From Microbacterium paraoxydans (lineage in GTDB: Bacteria; Actinomycetota; Actinomycetes; Actinomycetales; Microbacteriaceae), in assembly GCF_019056515.1 (NCBI RefSeq), contig NZ_CP064873.1:558001-622000 (forward strand): a stretch of 64,000 bases of DNA. Reading direction: 5' to 3'. A model generated the notes under the pieces. The model made no database searches, had not been told where the DNA came from, and saw only the letters and a list, made by a program, of their open reading frames with translations. The position numbers were made by a program, and so were the translations under genes. Positions 44,418-53,791 of the stretch are shown here, piece by piece (within the stretch, counting starts at the first letter, position 1; every line of letters begins with the position of its first letter).

Positions 44418-45677
44418 GTGAGCGAGAACACCCGCCGCCGCCGCACCGTCGCGCGACATGGTCAGCTGCGCTCGCCCGGCGCCGCCAGTCAGCTGCTCAA
44501 GCTCCTCGCGATCAGCATGGCGGTGGTGCTCGTCAGCGGCATCGGGGTCGCGGCCTACATCTGGTTCGACTTCTCGAGCACGGTCTCGGCGAACGCCGTC
44601 GACCTCGACGGCCAGGAAGACCTCCCGCCGGACATCAGCGCGTACAAGGGCGGGTTCAACCTCGTCCTCACCGGCGTCGACACGTGCGAGGACGACTACA
44701 AGCAGTACTTCGGCGACCGGTGCACGGGCGGCGACGCCGAGGGCACCCTCAACGACGTGAACCTGCTCGTGCACGTCTCGGAGGAGCCGCGGCGGATCAC
44801 GGTCGTCAGCTTCCCGCGCGACCTGATGATCCCGATCCCGTCCTGTGAGGACGAGGACGGCAACGCCACCGCCGCGATGAGCAAGCAGCCCCTGAACGTC
44901 GCGTACACCGACGGCGGGCTGAACTGCGTCGTCCGCACGATCTCCGCCCTCACGGACCAGGAGGTGCAGTTCGCCGCCTCCGTGACGTTCGGCGGCGTCA
45001 TCGAGATCACCAACGCGATCGGCGGCGTCGACGTCTGCCTCGCCAACCCGATCCGCGACCGCTACACCGGTCTCGACATGGCCGCCGGCACCCACACCGT
45101 CCAGGGCCTCGAAGCCCTGCAGTTCCTCCGCACCCGGCACGGTGTCGGCGACGGCAGCGACCTCGGCCGCATCGGCAACCAGCAGCAGTACATGTCCAGC
45201 CTCGCGCGCAAGCTCATCAGCGGTGAGGTGCTGGGCAACGTGCCGGTCATGCTGAAGCTCGCCAACACCGGCATCCAGAACCTGGAGACGAGCACGTCGC
45301 TCGCCGATCCCATGATGATCGTGCAGATAGCGCTCGCCGTGAAGTCGGTGCCGTTCGAGGACATCGTGTTCGTGCAGTACCCGACGCTGACCGACTGGAA
45401 CGACCCGAACAAGGTCGTGCCGAACGAGGAGGCCGCCGTCGCGCTCTGGGACGCGATCGAGGCCAACGCCCAGCTACAGATCACCCACGAGAACACCAGC
45501 AACGACGGCGTCGTCGTGCAGGACCCGACGACTCCGACCGAGCCGACCGAGCCCGTCGAACCGACGCAGGAGGCGACGCCGACCCCGACGACCGCTCCGG
45601 ACGTCGTGGCGCTGCCGGATTCGATCAAGGGCAACTCCGCCGCCCAGCAGACCTGCTCGAACGGCAACGTGCGCTGA
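44418..45677 (+). CDS. LytR-CpsA-Psr family ligase
   Basis: 419 residues from the GTG at 44418, which follows AAAGGG. An N-terminal TM (about 30-55) is followed by the LCP domain (about 75-340): GGFNLVLTGVDTCED, NDVNLLVHVS, VVSFPRDLMIPIP, LNVAYTDGG, TVQGLEALQFLRTRH and GDGSDLGRIGNQQQYM, with the key Arg/Asp set. These enzymes transfer undecaprenyl-linked glycopolymers to peptidoglycan outside the membrane; the exopolysaccharide genes at the left edge could supply substrates, but that link is only inferred. The C-terminal tail is Thr/Pro-rich (PTEPTEPVEPTQEATPTP). It converges with a 7-bp gap on rhaB. Confidence 0.92.
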   Translation: MSENTRRRRTVARHGQLRSPGAASQLLKLLAISMAVVLVSGIGVAAYIWFDFSSTVSANAVDLDGQEDLPPDISAYKGGFNLVLTGVDTCEDDYKQYFGDRCTGGDAEGTLNDVNLLVHVSEEPRRITVVSFPRDLMIPIPSCEDEDGNATAAMSKQPLNVAYTDGGLNCVVRTISALTDQEVQFAASVTFGGVIEITNAIGGVDVCLANPIRDRYTGLDMAAGTHTVQGLEALQFLRTRHGVGDGSDLGRIGNQQQYMSSLARKLISGEVLGNVPVMLKLANTGIQNLETSTSLADPMMIVQIALAVKSVPFEDIVFVQYPTLTDWNDPNKVVPNEEAAVALWDAIEANAQLQITHENTSNDGVVVQDPTTPTEPTEPVEPTQEATPTPTTAPDVVALPDSIKGNSAAQQTCSNGNVR

Positions 45678-45684
45678 TCGGCCC

Positions 45685-47127
45685 TCAGGCGCCCCGCGGG
45701 CGGTAGACCGTCGGCGGGTGCGTCGTCGCCACGAGAGCGCGGAGCTCCGAGAGCGCGGCCGGCGCCGCTCCCCGGGCCCGCGCCTGGACGAGGACGTTGC
45801 CGAGAGCGGTCGCCTCGACAGGACCGGCGAGGACGGGAAGCCCGGTGCGGTCCGCGGTCGCCTGACACAGCAGCCGGTTGAGAGACCCGCCGCCGACGAG
45901 GTGGACGACGTCGAGGGGCTGCCCGGAGAGCCGGCCCGCCGTCCCGACGGCGTCGGCGAACGCGGCCGCGATGCTCTCCACGACGAGCCGGACGAAGGCC
46001 GGGCGCGAGGTGGGGGCGGCGACGCCGCTCGCCCGCAGGCGATCGGCGATACGCGCCGGCATGTCGCCGGGGGCCGAGAGCGCGGGGTCGTTCGCATCGA
46101 ACACCGCCGACGGCGGCTCCGCGGCGGCGGCCTCGGCGAGCAGTCCCGACAGATCGATGGGTTCTCCGTCTTCGGCCTCCCAGGCCCGCACGGTCTCGCT
46201 GAGGAGCCACAGTCCGGTCACGTTGTGGAGGACGCGGAAGCGGTCGTCCACGCCGCGTTCGTTGGTGAAGTTGGCGTCCCGCGCCGCCGCCGTGAGGATC
46301 GGCTCGACCCGCTCGACCCCGACCAGTCCCCAGGTGCCGCAGGAGATGTACGCGGCACGGGGCGACGTCATCGGGACGGCGACCACCGCCGAGGCGGTGT
46401 CGTGCGAGCCCACGGCGATCACCGGCAGATCCGCGCCGATGCGCTCCGCGACCTCGGGGCGCAGCCGACCGATGACCGTGCCGGGATCGACGAGGTCCGG
46501 CAGGAGAGAGGCATCGATGCCGAGGCGGGTCGCGAGCGCCTGATCCCAGGTGCCGGCCCTCACATCCAGCAGCCCCGTCGTCGAGGCGTTGGTCCGTTCG
46601 GCGACGCGGGCGCCGGTGAGGAGGAAGGCGAGGAGGTCCGGGATGAGGAGCGCGGTATCGGCGTCGTGCCGGAGCTCGTCCGCCCGGAGCTGGTAGAGCG
46701 TGTTGAACGGGAGGAACTGCAGGCCGTTGCGTGCGTGGAGGTCGTCGAACGGGACGAGGGAGTGCACCTCGTCCACCCCGCGGGCGGTGCGGTCGTCGCG
46801 GTAGTGGAACGGCTCCGCGAGCAGCTCGCCGGCGCGGAGGAGGCCGTAGTCGACCGCCCACGAGTCGATCCCGATCGACTCGATGCCCGGTTCCCGGCGG
46901 ACCGCTTCGGCCAGGCCGTCGAGGACATGGTCGACGAGCGCGTCGAAGTCCCAGTGCAGACCGTCGGCGCGGGCGACCGGGCCGTTCGGGAAGCGGGAGA
47001 CGGGCTCGAGCTCCAGGACGTCCGGCCCCACGCGGCCGATCATCACACGACCGCTCGTGGCGCCGAGATCCACCGCCGCGACCGCACGGACGTGCCGTGC
47101 GGTCGCGGGCGAGCGGTCGTCGGTCAT
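45685..47127 (-). CDS. rhaB: Rhamnulokinase
   Basis: 480 residues of the FGGY carbohydrate kinase family. AAVDLGATSGRVMIG at the start binds phosphate; IGIDSWAVDYGLL, RNGLQFLPFNTLYQL and FRVLHNVTGLWLL match RhaB, and VHLVGGGSLNRLLCQ carries the adenosine motif. It phosphorylates L-rhamnulose to L-rhamnulose-1-phosphate for the downstream-acting aldolase. It is the last gene of the nine-gene operon; the ATG overlaps the rhaD stop (ATGA). Confidence 0.93.
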   Translation of the reverse strand: MTDDRSPATARHVRAVAAVDLGATSGRVMIGRVGPDVLELEPVSRFPNGPVARADGLHWDFDALVDHVLDGLAEAVRREPGIESIGIDSWAVDYGLLRAGELLAEPFHYRDDRTARGVDEVHSLVPFDDLHARNGLQFLPFNTLYQLRADELRHDADTALLIPDLLAFLLTGARVAERTNASTTGLLDVRAGTWDQALATRLGIDASLLPDLVDPGTVIGRLRPEVAERIGADLPVIAVGSHDTASAVVAVPMTSPRAAYISCGTWGLVGVERVEPILTAAARDANFTNERGVDDRFRVLHNVTGLWLLSETVRAWEAEDGEPIDLSGLLAEAAAAEPPSAVFDANDPALSAPGDMPARIADRLRASGVAAPTSRPAFVRLVVESIAAAFADAVGTAGRLSGQPLDVVHLVGGGSLNRLLCQATADRTGLPVLAGPVEATALGNVLVQARARGAAPAALSELRALVATTHPPTVYRPRGA

Positions 47128-49160
47128 CGCAGGAACGCCGCGGCGACGCCGGAATCGACGGGGATGTGCAGCCCGGTGGTCCGGCTCAGCTCCGGACCGG
47201 TCAGCACGAAGACGGCGTCCGCGACGTTCTCCGGCACGACCTCGCGCTTGAGGATGGTGCGGTTGGCGTAGAACTGGCCGAGGTCTTCTTCCTTGACGCC
47301 GTACGTGGCCGCCCGGTTCGCTCCCCACCCGGAGGCGAAGATGCCGGAACCGCGGACCACACCGTCGGGGTTGATGCCGTTGACCCGGATGCCGTGCTCG
47401 CCGAGTTCCACCGCGAGCAGCCGCACCTGGTGCGCCTGGTCGGCCTTCGTCGCCGAGTACGCGATGTTGTTCGGGCCCGCGAAGACGGAGTTCTTGGAGG
47501 AGATGTAGACGATGTCGCCGCCGAGCCCCTGATCGATGAGCACCCGGGCTGCCGCCTTCGAGACGAGGAACGAGCCCTTCGCCATCACGTCGTGCTGGAG
47601 ATCCCAGTCCTTCTCGGTCGTCTCCAGCAGCGGCTTCGACAGCGAGAGGCCGGCGTTGTTCACGACGAGGTCGAGGCCGCCGAACGCGAGCACCGCCTCG
47701 TCGATCGCGGCCTGCACCGCATCGGCGTCGGCGACATCGGCGGCCACGCCGATCGCGACGTCCTCGTTCCCGAGCTCGGCGGCCGCGGCCCTGGCCTTGT
47801 CCAGGTCGAGGTCGGCGACGACGACGCAGGCGCCCTCCGCGGCCAGGCGGGTGGCGATCGCCTTGCCGATGCCGCTCGCGGCGCCGGTGACGAGCGCGAT
47901 GCGGCCCTGGTGGGACTTCGGCTTCGGCATCCGCTGCAGCTTCGCCTCCTCCAGCGCCCAGTACTCGATGCGGAACTTCTCGGCGTCGGAGATGGGGGAG
48001 TAGCTCGACAGCGCCTCGGCGCCGCGCATCACGTTGATCGCGTTCACGTAGAACTCGCCGGCGACCCGCGCGGTCTGCGTGTTCGCCCCGTACGAGAACA
48101 TCCCGACGCCGGGCACGAGGACGATGAGCGGATCCGCCCCTCGGATCGCGGGCGATTCGGCGGTCGCGTGCGCGTCGTAGTAGGCCTGGTAGTCGGCGCG
48201 GTAGGCGGCGTGGAGCTCCCGCAGGCGTTCCGTCTGCTCCTCCACGGTCGCCGTCGCGGGCAGGTCGAGGAGGAGCGGCTTGACCTTGGTGCGCAGGAAG
48301 TGGTCGGGGCAGCTCGTGCCGAGGGCGGCGAGGGCCGGAGCCTTCTCGGAGGCCAGGAAGTCGAGGACCACGGCGCTGTCGGTGAAGTGGCCGACCATCG
48401 GCTTGTCCGTCGACGCGAGACCGCGGATGGTGCCGGCGAGGGCGGCCGCCCGTGCGCGGCGCTCCGGCTCCGGCAGGGCCTCGAAGCCCGATCGCGTGCC
48501 GCCGAACGGCGCGGGGGAGCCGTGCTCCGCGATGTAGGCGGCGGCGGTGTCGATCATCCACAGGGAGTTCGTTTCCGCCTCCTCCGAGGTGTCTCCCCAC
48601 GCGGTGATGCCGTGGCCGCCGAGGATCGTGCCGATGGCCTGCGGGTTCTCCGCCTTGATCTGCGCGATGTCCAGTCCGAGCTGGAAGCCGGGGCGGCGCC
48701 ACGGCACCCAGACCACGCGGTCGCCGAAGATGGTCGTCGTGAGTTCCTCGCCATCGGCCGCGGTGGCGATCGCGATGCCCGAGTCGGGGTGGAGGTGATC
48801 CACGTGCGGGGCGTCGACCAGGCCGTGCATCGCGGTGTCGATCGAGGGGGCGGCGCCGCCCTTGCCGTGCAGGCAGTAGTCGAACGCGGCGACCATCTCG
48901 TCCTCCCGCTCGACCCCGGGATAGACATCGACGAGCGCGCGCACGCGGTCGAGGCGGAGGACCGCGAGGCCGGCCTCGGTCAGGGTGCCGAGGTCACCGC
49001 CGGAGCCCTTCACCCAGAGGAGCTCGACCGGCTGCCCCGTCACCGGGTCGATCTCGGTGCCCTTGGCGGAGGTGTTGCCGCCCGCGTAGTTCGTGTTCTT
49101 CGGGTCGGCGCCCAGGCGGTTGCTCCGCGCGATCAGTTCGGCGGCGGTGGGGTTCGTCAT
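47124..49160 (-). CDS. rhaD: Bifunctional rhamnulose-1-phosphate aldolase / lactaldehyde dehydrogenase
   Basis: 678 residues. The N-terminal class II aldolase/adducin-type domain (about 1-420) has GGNTSAKG and the zinc-ligand cluster HVDHLHPDSG; the C-terminal SDR domain (about 430-678) has the NAD motif TGAASGIGKA, NNAGLS, a Ser in VYISSKNSV and YSATK. This is the RhaD-aldolase/dehydrogenase fusion that splits L-rhamnulose-1-phosphate to DHAP and L-lactaldehyde and then oxidises the aldehyde to L-lactate. GAGGAC precedes the ATG. It lies 46 bp after the hydrolase gene stop. Confidence 0.92.
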   Translation of the reverse strand: MTNPTAAELIARSNRLGADPKNTNYAGGNTSAKGTEIDPVTGQPVELLWVKGSGGDLGTLTEAGLAVLRLDRVRALVDVYPGVEREDEMVAAFDYCLHGKGGAAPSIDTAMHGLVDAPHVDHLHPDSGIAIATAADGEELTTTIFGDRVVWVPWRRPGFQLGLDIAQIKAENPQAIGTILGGHGITAWGDTSEEAETNSLWMIDTAAAYIAEHGSPAPFGGTRSGFEALPEPERRARAAALAGTIRGLASTDKPMVGHFTDSAVVLDFLASEKAPALAALGTSCPDHFLRTKVKPLLLDLPATATVEEQTERLRELHAAYRADYQAYYDAHATAESPAIRGADPLIVLVPGVGMFSYGANTQTARVAGEFYVNAINVMRGAEALSSYSPISDAEKFRIEYWALEEAKLQRMPKPKSHQGRIALVTGAASGIGKAIATRLAAEGACVVVADLDLDKARAAAAELGNEDVAIGVAADVADADAVQAAIDEAVLAFGGLDLVVNNAGLSLSKPLLETTEKDWDLQHDVMAKGSFLVSKAAARVLIDQGLGGDIVYISSKNSVFAGPNNIAYSATKADQAHQVRLLAVELGEHGIRVNGINPDGVVRGSGIFASGWGANRAATYGVKEEDLGQFYANRTILKREVVPENVADAVFVLTGPELSRTTGLHIPVDSGVAAAFLR

Positions 49161-49206
49161 GTGAGTCCTCGGTTCGTGAGTGAAGATGCCGGTCGACGCC
49201 GGAGAG

Positions 49207-50055
49207 TCAGGGGAGTCGCAGGATCCGAGTCGCGAACCGATCGATCGTCGCGGCGAAGGCGGATTCCTCGGGGCGGTTGAGGTGCCCGTGGGTGGTGCCC
49301 GGCTCGACGACGACGTCGACCTTGACGCCGGCGGCGGCGAGGGAGCGGGCGAACGCCTCGCCGGACACACGGAGTTCGTCGGTCTCGTCGTTGACCATGA
49401 TGGTGGGCGGGAAAGAGGCGAGCGCCGTCGGCTCTGCGGTGCCGGGGACGGCATAGACGTCCGCCGTGTCGGGGTCGCTCCCGAGATAGTTCTCGTACAT
49501 GCCCCGCACGAAGTCCGGGCTGAACACGTCAGCGGAGGGATCTCCGTCGAGCAGGGCACGCAGCTCCGGGTCGGGAGCGGCCTGCACCGCCTGCAGGGTC
49601 GGGTAGGCGAGGACCGCGAGTGCGGGCACCACGCCGCCCTCGTGCGCGAGGCGGAGCGCCGCGCCGGTGGCGAGGTTGCCGCCTGCGCTGGCTCCGCCGA
49701 TCGCCCAACCTCGCGAAGCGACGTCCGACATGGCGGCCCAGCGGAACGCGGAGACCATCTCGTCGTGCGGGACGGGGTAGTGCACACCGCCGCGCTCCTC
49801 CGCGCCGAGGCGTGCGCTCCACTCGGCTGTCATCGGGGCGAGGGCGTAGTCCACGCTCATGACCGCGATCCCGCGATCTGCGAACGCCCGTGCGACGGCG
49901 TCGGCCTCCGGCATGTCGATGTCCCCGCCCGCGAATCCGCCGCCGTGCGCCCACACCAAGCCGTGGCCGCTCGGCGACTTCGGGGAGTAGACGCGCACAC
50001 GCAGCGGCCCGTGCGGCCCGTCCAAGACGTGATCGTGGATGTCGCGCGCGCTCAT
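49207..50055 (-). CDS. HSL-type alpha/beta hydrolase embedded in the rhamnose operon
   Basis: 282 residues. HGGGFAGGD is the oxyanion motif of hormone-sensitive-lipase-like esterases, GASAGGN the nucleophile elbow, DETDELR the acidic region and THGHLNRP carries the His. No signal peptide, so it is cytoplasmic. It is 4 nt downstream of rhaI and 46 nt before rhaD in the same operon, so it probably removes acyl groups from imported rhamnose or rhamnose oligosaccharides (O-acetyl-rhamnose is common in plant and bacterial glycans). That is inference; no family with this exact job can be named. It is not part of the textbook rhamnose pathway. Confidence 0.85.
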   Translation of the reverse strand: MSARDIHDHVLDGPHGPLRVRVYSPKSPSGHGLVWAHGGGFAGGDIDMPEADAVARAFADRGIAVMSVDYALAPMTAEWSARLGAEERGGVHYPVPHDEMVSAFRWAAMSDVASRGWAIGGASAGGNLATGAALRLAHEGGVVPALAVLAYPTLQAVQAAPDPELRALLDGDPSADVFSPDFVRGMYENYLGSDPDTADVYAVPGTAEPTALASFPPTIMVNDETDELRVSGEAFARSLAAAGVKVDVVVEPGTTHGHLNRPEESAFAATIDRFATRILRLP

Positions 50056-50059
50056 ACGC

Positions 50060-51226
50060 TCAGGCTCCCCAGCCCGCCTGCACGCCGCCCACGCGCTCCT
50101 CCGCGATCCGCTGCCCGTACCCGGAGGCCGCGTACGCCGCCATCGGGTCGGCGGGCAGCCCGCGCTCCTCTCGCCACGCGGCCAGGGCCGGGCGGACGTC
50201 GGTGGAGAAGGCGTCCATGAAGACGGCGTTCGCCGTCAGCACGTCGCCGCTTCGCTGGGCGGTCGTCAGGGCCTCCCGGTCGACGAGCAGCGCCCGCGCG
50301 GTCATCTCCTGCACGTTCAGGACGGAGCGGATCTGTCCGGGGATCTTGTCCTCGATGTTGTGGCACTGGTCCAGCATGAAGGCCACGTCGGGGTTGTTCA
50401 GCCCGCCGCCCCGGATCACCTCGAACAGGATCCGGAACAGCTGGAACGGGTCGGCGGCACCCACGATGAGGTCGTCGTCCGCATAGAAGCGGGAGTTGAA
50501 GTCGAACGAGCCGAGCTTGCCGAGGCGCAGCAGCTGCATCACGATGAACTCGATGTTGGTGCCCGGCGCGTGGTGACCGGTGTCGAGGCAGACCATCGCC
50601 TTGTCCCCGAGGGCGGTCACCTGCACGTAGGACGTCCCCCAGTCCGGGACGTCGGTGTGGTAGAACGCCGGCTCGAAGAACTTGTACTCGAGCACGAGGC
50701 GCTGGTGGTCGCCGAGGCGCGCGTAGATCTGCTGCAACGAGTCGTGCAGGCGATCCTGCCGTCCGCGCAGGTCGGCCTGACCGGGGTAGTTCGACCCCTC
50801 CGCCAGCCAGATCTTCAGGTCGCGGCTGCCGGTGGCGTCCATGACGTCGATGCAGGCCAGGTGGTGGTCGATGGCCTTGCGGCGCACGGCCGCATCCTCG
50901 TGGGTGAGGGCGCCGAACTTGTAGTCGTCGTCCTGGAAGGTGTTGGAGTTCACGGTGCCGAGGGCGACGCCGTGGTCCTCGGCGTGACGGCGCAGGTCGT
51001 CGAAGGAGTCGACCAGATCCCACGGGATGTGCAGCGCCACGGTCGGGGCGAGCCCCGTGTGGGCGTGGACCTGTGCGGCGTCCGCGATCTTCTCGTACGG
51101 GTCGCGGGGCGTGCCGGGAGTGCTGAACACCTTGAACCGGGTCCCGGAGTTGCCGAACGCCCAGCTGGGCAGCTCGATGCTCTGCTTCTCGAGCGCGGCG
51201 AGGATGTCGGGGGTGAGGATGCTCAC
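50060..51226 (-). CDS. rhaI: L-rhamnose isomerase
   Basis: 388 residues. The RhaI (Pseudomonas stutzeri-type) pattern is clear: WAFGNSGTRFKVF, LAPTVALHIPWD, KIWLAEGSNYPGQ, LEYKFFEPAFYHT, CLDTGHHAPGTN with metal-binding His and Asp, and SFDFNSRFYADDD. It is a TIM-barrel metal-dependent aldose-ketose isomerase converting L-rhamnose to L-rhamnulose. GTG start at 51226, coupled to the mutarotase stop (GTGA overlap). Confidence 0.93.
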   Translation of the reverse strand: MSILTPDILAALEKQSIELPSWAFGNSGTRFKVFSTPGTPRDPYEKIADAAQVHAHTGLAPTVALHIPWDLVDSFDDLRRHAEDHGVALGTVNSNTFQDDDYKFGALTHEDAAVRRKAIDHHLACIDVMDATGSRDLKIWLAEGSNYPGQADLRGRQDRLHDSLQQIYARLGDHQRLVLEYKFFEPAFYHTDVPDWGTSYVQVTALGDKAMVCLDTGHHAPGTNIEFIVMQLLRLGKLGSFDFNSRFYADDDLIVGAADPFQLFRILFEVIRGGGLNNPDVAFMLDQCHNIEDKIPGQIRSVLNVQEMTARALLVDREALTTAQRSGDVLTANAVFMDAFSTDVRPALAAWREERGLPADPMAAYAASGYGQRIAEERVGGVQAGWGA

Positions 51227-51603
51227 GATGCACGGCCTTCGTTGTCGGTGGCGGGTGTGGCGCTCTCGCCGGCGGCGGCGAGCTGGTCTTCGAGGTGGAA
51301 CACCTCGGTGAGAGGGGTGGCGGCCTGATCGGGACGGCCGTCGAGGTCGAGGAAGAAGGGGGCCATCTCGGCCTCCCAGCGTGCGGCGACGGGGGAGGCG
51401 GCGAGGTACGCCTGCGCGGCCGCGTCGTCATCGGTCTCGTAGTAACCGAAGAGCACGCCGCCGCTTCCGAGGAAGAGGCTGTAGTCGCGCCGTCCGGCGG
51501 CCGCGATCGCGCGGAGCATCTCCGGGCGCACCGGCGTGTGACGGGCGAGGTACTCGGGCAGCAGCTCGGGCTTCACCTGGAGCTGGAAGGCGACGCGGGT
51601 CAT
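51223..51603 (-). CDS. rhaM: L-rhamnose mutarotase
   Basis: 126 residues. The family residues His22 (ARHTPV), Tyr41 (RDYSLF) and Trp75 (ARWEAEM) line the small sugar-binding pocket of RhaM, and the ferredoxin-like fold fits MTRVAFQLQV and LFGYYETD. It interconverts alpha- and beta-L-rhamnose so that RhaI receives its anomer. AGAGGA lies 5 nt before the ATG. A Pro/Thr/Glu-rich tail of about 25 residues extends beyond the core. Confidence 0.9.
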   Translation of the reverse strand: MTRVAFQLQVKPELLPEYLARHTPVRPEMLRAIAAAGRRDYSLFLGSGGVLFGYYETDDDAAAQAYLAASPVAARWEAEMAPFFLDLDGRPDQAATPLTEVFHLEDQLAAAGESATPATDNEGRAS

Positions 51604-51659
51604 GCGATTCCTCTCGGGGTCCGGCCGGCGCCCGCGGGGAGCGCCGGCCGGAGGGCGAC

Positions 51660-52691
51660 TCAGAAGTCGAAGTCGCCGATGTTGTCGGCGTCGAACACGA
51701 ACGGGTCGCCCAGCAGGACGACGCCGTCGGCGCCGACGGTGTACTCGCCGAGGTCGCCGGCCTCGAAGGTGTCGCCCTCTTCGCCGGTGATGTCGCCGGC
51801 GATCAGGGCCTGGGCGGCGTAGGCGGCCAGGTAGCCGAGGTCGGCCGGGTTCCACAGCGCGAAGGCGGTGACGGTGCCGTCCTCCACGTACTCGCGCATC
51901 TGGTTGGGCGTGCCGAGTCCGGTCAGCGCGACCTGGCCCTTGAAGTCGGACGTCGACAGGTAGCGCGCCGCGGCGGCGATGCCGACCGTGGTGGGCGAGA
52001 CGATGCCCTTGAGGTCCGGGTGGGTCTGCAGCAGCGCGGCCGTCTTGTCGAACGACGTCTGGTCGTCGTCGTCGCCGTAGACCGTCTCGACGATCGTGAT
52101 GTCGGGGTACTCGCTGGCGACGTACTCCTCCATCAGCTCGATCCAGGCGTTCTGGTTCGTGGCGTTGGCCGATGCGGAGAGGATGGCGATCTCCCCGGCG
52201 CCGCCGATCTGCTCGGCGATGAGGTCGATCTGCACCTTCGCGATGCCCTCGGAGTCGGCCTGGTTGATGAACAGGTCGCGGCAGTCCGTGTTGGTGTCGG
52301 AGTCGAAGGTGACGACCTTGACCCCGGCATCCCTGGCCTCGTTCAACGCGTCGCAGATGGCCTGCGGGTCGTTGGCCGAGACGACGAGGGCGCCGACACC
52401 CTGCTGCGTGGCCGTGTTGATGTAGCTGACCTGGGCGTCGGGCGTGGCCTCGGCAGGGCCGACCTCGGAGAACGTGCCGCCGAACTCCTCGACGGCCTTC
52501 TTGCCGCCCTCGCTTGATGTGTCGAAGTACGGGTTGCCGAGGTTCTTGGGCAGGAAGGTGATCGAGGCGTCCGCCCCGTCGCCGCCGCCGTCTCCTCCGC
52601 CGTCGGTGGAGCCGGCGCAGCCGGTCAGTGCGACCGCCGCCGCCACCGCGAGGGCGGCGAAAGCGGTGACACGCTTGCGTGCAAACGTCAT
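51660..52691 (-). CDS. rhaS: L-rhamnose ABC transporter substrate-binding lipoprotein
   Basis: 343 residues. The signal sequence ends in LTGC (Cys25), giving a lipid-anchored receptor. A Gly/Asp-rich linker is followed by the type I periplasmic binding fold (about 40-343: ITFLPKNLGNPYFDTSSEGG, VGALVVSANDP, VVTFDSDTN, GEIAILSASANATNQN). Similar proteins bind rhamnose or autoinducer-2; the operon context favours rhamnose. The ATG overlaps the permease gene upstream. Confidence 0.9.
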   Translation of the reverse strand: MTFARKRVTAFAALAVAAAVALTGCAGSTDGGGDGGGDGADASITFLPKNLGNPYFDTSSEGGKKAVEEFGGTFSEVGPAEATPDAQVSYINTATQQGVGALVVSANDPQAICDALNEARDAGVKVVTFDSDTNTDCRDLFINQADSEGIAKVQIDLIAEQIGGAGEIAILSASANATNQNAWIELMEEYVASEYPDITIVETVYGDDDDQTSFDKTAALLQTHPDLKGIVSPTTVGIAAAARYLSTSDFKGQVALTGLGTPNQMREYVEDGTVTAFALWNPADLGYLAAYAAQALIAGDITGEEGDTFEAGDLGEYTVGADGVVLLGDPFVFDADNIGDFDF

Positions 52692-53791
52692 TGTTCGTTC
52701 CTTTCGTCGGGAGATGCCGCGGATGCGGCGTCCATCGGTGCCTTCGTCGCTGTGGCGGCACCGGCGGGGGGTCTGCCCGGTCGGCGGCGTGCCTTCTGCA
52801 GCCAGGCCAGGAAGCTTGCGGCCACCACCGAGATCACGAGAAGCGTGCCGGTGATGATGTTGATGACGTCGGAGGTGACGTTCACCAGGCGGAGCGCACT
52901 CGCGAGCGCGCCGATGAGGAAGGCGGCGGCGATGACGCCGTAGATCTTGCCGCGACCGCCGAACACCGACACCCCGCCGAGCACGACGGCCGCGATGACC
53001 TGGAGCTCGAGGCCGGTGGCGTTGTCGCCGCGGGCGCTGCCGTAGCGGAGCGTGTAGAAGATGCCGGCGAACGCGGCGACCGCTCCGGACAGCACGAACA
53101 GGATGAGCTTCGTGCGCTCGACGTGCACACCGGAGAAGTGCGCCGCGTCCTTCGACAGCCCGATCGCGTACACCCCGCGGCCGAAGGGTGTGAAGTGCAG
53201 CAGGACCGCGAAGACCGCGACGAGCAGGAGGAACGGGATCGTGATGACGGGGATCGGGGTGCCCGCGATCTTCGCCTTGGCGAGAGCCGTCCAGAACTCC
53301 GGGAAGTCGGTGACCGCGGCCGTGCCGAGCAGCCCGACGGCGAGGCCGCGGAAGAGGGCGAGCGTGCCGATCGTGACGGCGAGCGAGGGCAAGCCGACGA
53401 CCGTCACGAGGAAGCCGTTGAACGCGCCGCCGACCACGCCCACGACGAGGGCGGCGAGGGCCGCGAGCTCGAACGGGAGCCCCGCCTGCACCAGCGCGCC
53501 GGTGACGACGCTGGACAGCCCGACCATGCTGCCCACCGAGAGGTCGATCTCGCCGGTGATCATGATGAGGGTCATCGGCAGGGCGATCAGGAGGATCGGT
53601 GCGATGTCGAGCAGCAGGTAGGTCAGCGTGATGGGCTGTCCGAACCCGCGGATGCTGGAGGCCGAGACGATCGCGACGAGCAGGAGCAGGCCGACGATCG
53701 CGGCCTCGCGCGTGAGCAGGAGCCGGCGCCACAGGGGCTTGTCGTAGTCGCGGATGACGCGGGTGGTCGCGGTGGCGGTCGCGGTGGTCAT
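52688..53791 (-). CDS. rhaQ: L-rhamnose ABC transporter permease
   Basis: 367 residues, about ten TM helices, BPD_transp_2 family (MITGEIDLSVGSMVGLSSV and VVLGGVSVFGGRGKIYGV). It pairs with the second permease to form the translocation channel. The C-terminal 30 residues are a basic/Ala-rich tail. ATGA overlap joins it to the binding-protein gene. Confidence 0.9.
   Translation of the reverse strand: MTTATATATTRVIRDYDKPLWRRLLLTREAAIVGLLLLVAIVSASSIRGFGQPITLTYLLLDIAPILLIALPMTLIMITGEIDLSVGSMVGLSSVVTGALVQAGLPFELAALAALVVGVVGGAFNGFLVTVVGLPSLAVTIGTLALFRGLAVGLLGTAAVTDFPEFWTALAKAKIAGTPIPVITIPFLLLVAVFAVLLHFTPFGRGVYAIGLSKDAAHFSGVHVERTKLILFVLSGAVAAFAGIFYTLRYGSARGDNATGLELQVIAAVVLGGVSVFGGRGKIYGVIAAAFLIGALASALRLVNVTSDVINIITGTLLVISVVAASFLAWLQKARRRPGRPPAGAATATKAPMDAASAASPDERNEQ

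Noticed and set aside
45685..48702. 1005-codon frame joining rhaB to an N-terminal extension
   Set aside because: rhaB starts at 47127 with an ATGA overlap; the extension is the rhaD gene read out of frame.
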